DNA of 10,506 bases, taken from an uncultured Clostridia bacterium. Lineage in GTDB: Bacteria; Bacillota; Clostridia; TANB77; CAG-508. The stretch spans positions 1 to 10,506 of the forward strand of contig CALXVO010000036.1 in the NCBI GenBank assembly GCA_944392065.1, given 5' to 3'. This document shows positions 6,458 through 10,506 of the stretch, piece after piece; the stretch's first letter is position 1, and each line of letters begins with the position of its first letter. Under the pieces are notes generated by a model. That model was given only the letters and a program-made list of their open reading frames with translations. It made no database searches and had not been told where the DNA came from. The position numbers and the translations under genes are program-made.

Positions 6458-8047
6458 CTACTCAATAATATTTAATGGTATATCCAAATCCGATGCCATT
6501 TCTTCGATTGGATTTATAATAGTTTCTTTTTTGGGTAACGAATCTGCATTTTCTATGATGCGTACTTTCATATCCTTTCCATACTCCATGGAAATTGTTT
6601 TAGAAAGTTCATTTATATTTTCTGGTTTTTCTAAAATAGATTTTCCAAATGCATTAATTCCTTCCGGAAAACTTATTCCAATAATCATATCATTTAATTC
6701 TATGGCTTTTGCTTTTAGCAAATTCGAATATAGCATAATTTTTCCATTCTGTCTTAATGTGTCTAATACGTTTCTCCATCCTTTTGCTTCTACATAACCA
6801 GAAATTGCTTGTGCTAGATTTTGTTTTTCCTTTTGTTTTACATCTTGGCTATTAGCATTTTCTCTTGTTTCTTGCTTTACTGAATGTGCTGTATTTTGTT
6901 GCATATTATTTACAGTTTTTCCTGTATTTGAACTACTTCTTTTCACATTTTTCACAGGTACTTCTATGATATTTTCACTACATAGTTTTATGATTTCTAC
7001 TTGAAATAATATGCTTTTTTGCGAAGACCATTTCATATCATTTTCTAATTTGGATAAATCTGTAATAATATATAATAATCTTTCCTTATCCACTTTTTCT
7101 GCTAATTTTTTAATTTCTTCTTTTTCCTCATTACTATATATATCTAAATTGCCTGTTGCTTTAAATACCAAAATATCCTTAACATACTTTATTATTTCCC
7201 AAAGTAGATTATTTAGGTCTTTTCCCTCTTTTAAAACATCATCCACTGCTTTTATGGCTTCTTCTACATTATATTCTAAAAAAGCTTTAACAATGGCATG
7301 AATATAAGTTAATTTTGGTATTCCTACTAAATCCTTTATTTTGTCTTCATTAATATTGCTTTCTCCATCTTGCAGGCATCTTTCTAAAATGCTTAAGGCA
7401 TCTCTCATTGCTCCTTCGGATAAAATAGCAATTAACTGTAATGCCTCTCTTGTAATTTGTATATTACTTTCTTTTGCTACATATTCTAATCTTTTTATTA
7501 TATTTTCGTCCGATATTTTCTTAAAGTCAAATCTTTGGCATCTTGAAAGTATCGTTGCTGGTAATTTTTGTGGTTCTGTAGTTGCTAAAATAAATTTTAC
7601 ATGTTCTGGTGGTTCCTCTAATGTCTTTAATAAAGCATTAAATGCACCTGTTGATAACATGTGAACCTCATCAATAATATATACTCTATATTTTGCAAGA
7701 GTTGGAAGGAAATTTACTTCTTCTCTTATGGAACGGATATCTTCTACACTGTTATTGGATGCGGCATCCATTTCAACAATATCGGTAAGCGAACCAGAAA
7801 TCGCCGCCTTGCAAATCTCACATTCGTTACATGGTTCCCCATCCTGCGGATTTAAACAGTTTACCGCCCTTGCTAAAACTTTTGCTGCTGAAGTCTTACC
7901 TGTACCTCTTCCTCCATTAAAAAGATATGCATGTCCTACTCTTCCTGCTATAATTTGATTTTTAAGTGTTTTTGTAATATGTTCTTGTCCTACTATTTCT
8001 TCAAACATTAAAGGTCTAAATTTTCTATATAGTGCCGTATATGACAA
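6458..8047 (-). CDS. dnaX: DNA polymerase III subunit gamma/tau
   Basis: DnaX is the ATPase of the clamp loader that places the sliding clamp on primed DNA and links it to the replicative polymerase. The 529-residue product has the AAA+ core with Walker A GGRGTGKTS (45-53), zinc-binding cysteines 64, 73, 76 and 79, Walker B YIIDEVHM (123-130), sensor 1 ATTEP (155-159) and the SRC arginine-finger motif (168-170). A low-complexity Gln/Asn/Lys linker at about 370-410 leads to the tau-like C-terminal domain. The start codon is TTG at 8047, supported by AGAGGGTGAT at ideal spacing. No A-run slippery site for producing gamma by frameshift was noticed. It lies directly behind the SRP RNA gene and its terminator. 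Confidence 0.97.
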   Translation of the reverse strand: MSYTALYRKFRPLMFEEIVGQEHITKTLKNQIIAGRVGHAYLFNGGRGTGKTSAAKVLARAVNCLNPQDGEPCNECEICKAAISGSLTDIVEMDAASNNSVEDIRSIREEVNFLPTLAKYRVYIIDEVHMLSTGAFNALLKTLEEPPEHVKFILATTEPQKLPATILSRCQRFDFKKISDENIIKRLEYVAKESNIQITREALQLIAILSEGAMRDALSILERCLQDGESNINEDKIKDLVGIPKLTYIHAIVKAFLEYNVEEAIKAVDDVLKEGKDLNNLLWEIIKYVKDILVFKATGNLDIYSNEEKEEIKKLAEKVDKERLLYIITDLSKLENDMKWSSQKSILFQVEIIKLCSENIIEVPVKNVKRSSSNTGKTVNNMQQNTAHSVKQETRENANSQDVKQKEKQNLAQAISGYVEAKGWRNVLDTLRQNGKIMLYSNLLKAKAIELNDMIIGISFPEGINAFGKSILEKPENINELSKTISMEYGKDMKVRIIENADSLPKKETIINPIEEMASDLDIPLNIIE

Positions 8048-8068
8048 TCTATATCACCCTCTATCTTT

Positions 8069-8089
8069 AAAAAATGGTGTGATCCATTT
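8069..8089 (-). terminator. intrinsic terminator of the SRP RNA gene
   Basis: On the minus strand AAATGG (8089-8084), a 6-base loop and CCATTT (8077-8072) form a stem running into six T residues (8074-8069). It lies 9 bases after the SRP RNA 3' end and just before the dnaX ribosome binding site. dnaX may therefore depend on partial read-through from the ffs promoter. Confidence 0.7.
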
Positions 8090-8097
8090 AATTACTC

Positions 8098-8186
8098 TAT
8101 GGAAGTTCCCACACAAGAATTACTGCTTATTGCTGCTTCCTTCCGGACCTGACAAGGTTCACAGATTCTTGTTGGTCCCCTCCATA
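8098..8186 (-). ncRNA. ffs: signal recognition particle RNA, small (4.5S-type)
   Basis: The minus strand contains the universally conserved SRP core CAGGTCCGGAAGGAAGCAGC, including the GGAA tetraloop and the asymmetric loop that bind the Ffh M domain. Flanking arms pair: ACAAGAAT with ATTCTTGT (8 of 8), and the outer TATGGA with TCCATA. The closed stem is about 89 bases long. It therefore lacks the Alu domain present in the 270-base RNA of Bacillus subtilis. It has a near-consensus promoter and a terminator of its own. The position upstream of dnaX is the conserved Firmicutes location. The RNA guides ribosomes making membrane proteins to FtsY/SecYEG. Confidence 0.95.
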
Positions 8187-8214
8187 CAATAATTAAATTT
8201 CTCATACCATTTGT

Positions 8215-8243
8215 ATTATATACTTTTTTCCTTAATTTATCAA
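8215..8243 (-). promoter_or_regulatory. sigma-A promoter of the SRP RNA gene
   Basis: On the minus strand TTGATA (8243-8238) and a perfect TATAAT (8220-8215) are exactly 17 bases apart. The start would be near 8208, about 22 bases before the first paired base of the RNA. It probably also serves dnaX and perhaps ybaB-recR by read-through. Confidence 0.75.
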
Positions 8244-8282
8244 TAGAGATTTAGAATTTTTTTGGAGTTACACTAAGTACTG

Positions 8283-9044
8283 TTACTCTCTCTTAAAAAT
8301 CACATCACTCATATCTGTTTTCTCTATACTACAAGTTCCTTCTTCTACTATATTTCCACAAGGCATTTGTAAAGTAACATTGGCTCTATAATTACAATTA
8401 TCTACCACTACTACCAAATCAAAAGATACATCAAATTGTACATCTTCATTACTAACATCTACTTTTTCTAATAAAGTACCATCGTGTATTATTTCATCAT
8501 CACTATCTGAACTATATTCCCCTAATCCTGTATTACAGAAACGAATTAATGCACTACCGCCATTTGTTCCTATTTCTAATGTTTGAGGATTACTCTCCTC
8601 TGCACCTTTATATTCTAATTTTCCTTCTTGTATAATGTATTCGTCTTGATAGCTAAATAATCTTCCTTCTATGCTATTTGGCATATATTCCTTAACTTCT
8701 CCCTTAATAGGAGATTTTGTGATTGCTATATTTTCGATTTTAAGGCTTTTTATAGTCTTATCTTCTCCCCAATAATTTTCATTTTTGTCAAAATAAATGT
8801 ATACATCATTATTTTGGTATACATTAAAATTCCATTTTTTATCTCCTTCCGCCTCTATCCCCTCTGCAGTACTTACCACTATTATTTTTGAAAGATTAAA
8901 AGGCATATTTTTGTCACCTTCTACTTCATAGCGTATCATCGAAATTGCCACCAGTAGAATGATTATAATAAGTACTGTCACAGCAACGCACAGCTTAATA
9001 GTTTGTTTCTTTTTTTCCTTGTCCACTTTTACCAAATCCTCCAT
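8283..9044 (-). CDS. unrecognised membrane-anchored protein with an extracytoplasmic domain
   Basis: I do not recognise this 253-residue protein. A short charged N-terminus (VDKEKKKQTIK) precedes one strong membrane segment at about 16-37 (CVAVTVLIIIILLVAISMI). The rest should lie outside the membrane, as the positive residues are on the N-terminal side. It is acidic, rich in predicted beta strands, with an Asp/Ser/Glu patch near 178-187. Four Cys residues in its C-terminal half could form disulfides. The ATG at 9044 has no upstream ribosome binding site; the GGAGG overlapping it could instead serve the GTG at 9026, giving 247 residues. It stands between tRNA-Ser and ffs, a place with no such gene in the Bacillus subtilis arrangement as I recall it. 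Function unknown; a cell-surface or envelope role is only inference. Confidence 0.8.
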   Translation of the reverse strand: MEDLVKVDKEKKKQTIKLCVAVTVLIIIILLVAISMIRYEVEGDKNMPFNLSKIIVVSTAEGIEAEGDKKWNFNVYQNNDVYIYFDKNENYWGEDKTIKSLKIENIAITKSPIKGEVKEYMPNSIEGRLFSYQDEYIIQEGKLEYKGAEESNPQTLEIGTNGGSALIRFCNTGLGEYSSDSDDEIIHDGTLLEKVDVSNEDVQFDVSFDLVVVVDNCNYRANVTLQMPCGNIVEEGTCSIEKTDMSDVIFKRE

Positions 9045-9160
9045 TTGTTTTTACAAAATTTATTTTTTTACAATATGCTGCTCCAAGATATATTTTTAAT
9101 TAACTACAAATTGTAATATTTTTGTACAAGTCTATTACTAATGCCAAATAGTTTATGTTA

Positions 9161-9254
9161 TGGCGGAGCGGGTGGGATTCGAACCCACGTGGCATGCAAA
9201 ACATGCCCAACTGATTTCGAGTCAGCCTCGTTATGACCACTTCGATACCACTCC
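9161..9254 (-). tRNA. tRNA-Ser (anticodon CGA)
   Basis: A complete 94-base class II tRNA. Acceptor GGAGTGG pairs with CCGCTCC (one G-U pair), with discriminator G and an encoded CCA. The anticodon loop is CTCGAAA (anticodon CGA at 9219-9217), reading the UCG codon. The long variable arm GGCATG-TTTTG-CATGCC marks it as serine. The T arm has GTGGGTTCGAATCCCAC. A serine tRNA near tadA and the SRP RNA is also seen in Bacillus. The plus-strand reading starting MAERVGFEPT is a well-known false ORF over tRNA genes. Confidence 0.97.
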
Positions 9255-9348
9255 AAATAATATTTTTTTACTATACAGCAAAGTTAGGTATCCTTACTCT
9301 GTTCAAGCAGTAAGTAACATATATTTTGCTATTGCCCCAGAGATGTAC

Positions 9349-9376
9349 TTGACAAAATTCCCTTTCTTATTATAAT
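9349..9376 (+). promoter_or_regulatory. consensus sigma-A-like promoter antisense to tadA
   Basis: TTGACA (9349-9354) and TATAAT (9371-9376), both perfect, are separated by 16 bases on the plus strand. Transcription would start near 9383 and run into the 3' end of tadA on the opposite strand. No plus-strand gene follows. It may make an antisense or small RNA, or be a chance match in AT-rich DNA. The rest of the 166-base gap between tRNA-Ser and tadA shows nothing else definite. Confidence 0.4.
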
Positions 9377-9420
9377 TAACTAAAACAGATTTATAACTAT
9401 ATTAATATCACTTTTAATAA

Positions 9421-9891
9421 CTATTTATCTTGTCCTTTTCGCTTTAATTCTCTTAATTCTTTAAAAAATTGTTTTAATAATTCTTCACAATCTTTTTGCA
9501 TTATTCCTATTTCCACTTCTACTTCATGATTAAACTTGTAATCTTTCAATAAATTTAGAACAGAACCACATGCTCCTGTTTTTTCATCCATTGTTCCAAT
9601 ATATACTTTTTTAATTCGTGATTGAATTATTGCTCCTGCACACATTGGACATGGTTCTAATGTTACATACATCTCGCAATCCATAAGTCTCCAATTATCT
9701 AATTTTTTACTTGCCTCTTGAATTGCTAAAATTTCAGCATGTTTTGTTGTATCTTTTTTGCTTTCCTTTTTGTTATGTGCCTTTGCAATTATCTCACCAT
9801 TTTTTACAATAACTGCTCCAACTGGAATTTCCAATTTTCTATATGCTTTTTTAGCCTCTTTTAAGGCTTCTTTCATAAATTCTTCTTGCAT
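9421..9891 (-). CDS. tadA: tRNA-specific adenosine deaminase
   Basis: TadA converts adenosine 34 to inosine in the anticodon of tRNA-Arg(ACG), letting one tRNA read CGU, CGC and CGA. The 156-residue product is typical. It carries the zinc-dependent cytidine/deoxycytidylate deaminase fold: KHAEILAI with zinc ligand His51 and catalytic Glu53, and PCPMCAGA with zinc ligands Cys81 and Cys84. The GTMDEKTGACGSVLNLL segment and the Lys/Arg-rich C-terminal helix are usual in TadA and separate it from free-nucleoside deaminases. GGAGGG lies 12 bases before the ATG, rather far; Met6 is a possible but weaker start. It sits between the two tRNA genes, as the first protein gene of the tadA-ffs-dnaX-ybaB-recR series. 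Confidence 0.96.
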   Translation of the reverse strand: MQEEFMKEALKEAKKAYRKLEIPVGAVIVKNGEIIAKAHNKKESKKDTTKHAEILAIQEASKKLDNWRLMDCEMYVTLEPCPMCAGAIIQSRIKKVYIGTMDEKTGACGSVLNLLKDYKFNHEVEVEIGIMQKDCEELLKQFFKELRELKRKGQDK

Positions 9892-9988
9892 TTTATATTA
9901 ATGCCCTCCAAATGAATTATATAATGTTTAATAATTATTACATATTTTTAATTTTTTTGCAAGTTTACATATAATTTAAAAACATATA

Positions 9989-10035
9989 AAGTAGAAACTT
10001 GTAAAAATATTGATTTTTCAATACTTTTACAAGTT
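9989..10035 (-). terminator. long hairpin after tRNA-Arg, probable terminator
   Basis: Bases 10035-10018 and 10013-9996 form an 18-bp stem with a 4-base loop, starting 7 bases after the tRNA CCA. At one position (10024/10007) the minus-strand RNA has a G-U pair where the plus strand would have A against C, so the fold is intact only for the strand that carries the tRNA. A short T-rich stretch (TTTCTACTTTAT) follows. The stem is A/T-rich and the U tract is interrupted, so termination may be partial. Confidence 0.55.
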
Positions 10036-10042
10036 CATACCA

Positions 10043-10119
10043 TGGTGTTCCAGACAGGAATCGAACCTGCGACCTCTCCCTTAGGAGGGGAGCGCTCTAT
10101 CCAACTGAGCTACTGAAAC
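10043..10119 (-). tRNA. tRNA-Arg (anticodon CCU)
   Basis: A complete 77-base tRNA. Acceptor GTTTCAG pairs with CTGGAAC (one G-U), with discriminator A and encoded CCA. The D arm has AGCTCAGTTGGATAGAGC, and the anticodon stem CTCCC/GGGAG holds the loop CTCCTAA (anticodon CCU at 10085-10083), reading AGG. The T arm has GCAGGTTCGATTCCTGT. It has its own promoter at 10158-10186 and a following hairpin. Confidence 0.97.
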
Positions 10120-10157
10120 ATTTTTTATATTATTTTACTATTTACACAAGTATTATA

Positions 10158-10186
10158 ATTATAGTGGTATACTACGATAGTTCCAA
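10158..10186 (-). promoter_or_regulatory. sigma-A promoter of tRNA-Arg
   Basis: On the minus strand TTGGAA (10186-10181) and a perfect TATAAT (10163-10158) are 17 bases apart. Transcription would begin near 10151, giving a leader of about 32 bases that is removed in maturation. It separates the tRNA from the high-G+C gene to the right. Confidence 0.65.
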
Positions 10187-10188
10187 AC

Positions 10189-10240
10189 GTTCTTACTTAA
10201 AACTCTCTCCAGTTTCGCCTCCAAGAGTTTATGTACGAAC
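10189..10240. repeat. two-part hairpin upstream of the tRNA-Arg promoter
   Basis: AAACTCT (10200-10206) pairs with AGAGTTT (10224-10230), and an outer GTTC (10189-10192) with GAAC (10237-10240), separated by 7- and 6-base interior loops. The 17-base top loop is CTCCAGTTTCGCCTCCA. No T tract follows on either strand. It is moderately G+C-rich compared with the surroundings. Confidence 0.4.
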
Positions 10241-10244
10241 ACTT

Positions 10245-10286
10245 AGAATTATGGTGTACACCACTAAAGGGTGTACCCATAATTCT
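10245..10286. repeat. 17-bp stem hairpin downstream of the SUMF1-like gene
   Basis: AGAATTATGG plus GTACACC (10245-10262) pairs with GGTGTAC plus CCATAATTCT (10270-10286); only T10255 is bulged and the loop is 7 bases. On the plus strand a pyrimidine-rich CTCTTTCTTTCT follows; on the minus strand there is no T run. It may end the transcript of the gene at the right edge or belong to a mobile or structured element. Confidence 0.6.
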
Positions 10287-10367
10287 CTTTCTTTCTAATT
10301 CTCTACTACTTATATTGTATTTACTTCCGTTTCAGTGACACTGTACTTTCACTTTCAGCGTTCAGTG

Positions 10368-10506
10368 CTACAAGTACAAAGCTAAGCGAAAGCCCGTGCT
10401 ACCATTTCTAGTAGAGGGATAGCTACCTCCACGACCAGTGGATGGAAAAACCAAGCCAGAAGAGAGGTAATTGCCGACCGCGACGAGCTCGAAGGGCGTA
10501 GTCTTC
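10368..10506 (-). CDS. C-terminal fragment of a SUMF1/FGE-fold-like protein
   Basis: This frame is open from the right edge for 45 codons and stops with TAG at 10368-10370. The end of the protein reads GRGGSYPSTRNGSTGFRLAL plus YL. The RGGSY...GFRLAL pattern is the usual C-terminal signature of the SUMF1/formylglycine-generating-enzyme fold. That fold is also used as a binding scaffold in surface and phage proteins and in variable proteins of diversity-generating retroelements. G+C is about 54% here against about 30% in the rest of the window, with G/C-ending codons such as GTC GCG GTC GGC, suggesting transferred DNA. Too little is visible to tell an enzyme from a binding protein. A second, shorter frame (27 codons) is also open from the edge but shows no recognisable pattern. 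Confidence 0.5.
   Translation of the reverse strand, partial: KTTPFELVAVGNYLSSGLVFPSTGRGGSYPSTRNGSTGFRLALYL

Noticed and set aside
7341..7664. Plus-strand ORF of 107 codons opposite dnaX
   Set aside because: It is the shadow of the conserved DnaX ATPase domain; no ribosome binding site or family pattern.
9160..9375. Plus-strand ORF starting MAERVGFEPT
   Set aside because: It lies over the antisense of tRNA-Ser; this N-terminus is a known false translation of tRNA genes.
10120..10506. Possible large structured RNA (RNase P RNA, tmRNA or group II intron end)
   Set aside because: None of the conserved cores I know for these RNAs is present; the right part reads as an open frame with a SUMF1-like ending.
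1..10506. CRISPR arrays, prophage genes, toxin-antitoxin pairs or defence genes
   Set aside because: No regularly spaced repeats and no such protein families were seen in the window.

Overview
The window is AT-rich (roughly 30% G+C), uses AAGGAGG-type ribosome binding sites, and encodes a spore germination protein (YpeB). It carries the conserved Firmicutes order tadA - SRP RNA - dnaX - ybaB - recR. This points to a spore-forming member of the Clostridia, probably not a well-studied species. Almost everything is on the minus strand, so in transcription order the window reads from right to left.

Right edge (about 10120-10506): the last 45 codons of a minus-strand gene of clearly higher G+C, whose C-terminus resembles SUMF1/formylglycine-generating-enzyme-type folds. 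It is followed by a hairpin-rich spacer. Housekeeping block (5144-10119, minus strand): tRNA-Arg(CCU), tadA, tRNA-Ser(CGA), an unrecognised membrane-anchored protein, the small SRP RNA (ffs), dnaX, ybaB and recR. Apart from the unknown protein and the hairpin elements, this matches the Bacillus/Clostridium arrangement. The block combines tRNA wobble editing, protein targeting RNA, the replicative clamp loader and RecFOR-type recombination mediation.

Middle (3562-5104, plus strand): a glycosyltransferase of the MGDG-synthase/UgtP type with its own promoter and a strong terminator, then a small protein resembling DUF6774 proteins, which converges on recR. Left part (1-3218, minus strand): ypeB without an adjacent sleB, then murF with its own promoter, then the start of ddl. 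MurF and Ddl are the two enzymes that make and attach the D-Ala-D-Ala terminus of the peptidoglycan precursor.

The coding content is mostly ordinary housekeeping. The unusual material is between genes: a 151-bp element with perfect 30-bp terminal inverted repeats at 3289-3439, a 33-bp perfect palindrome after ypeB, a second inverted repeat between dnaX and ybaB, and a perfect-hexamer promoter pointing into the 3' end of tadA on the antisense strand. The high-G+C gene end at the right edge completes the list. I did not find a complete undescribed system inside the window.
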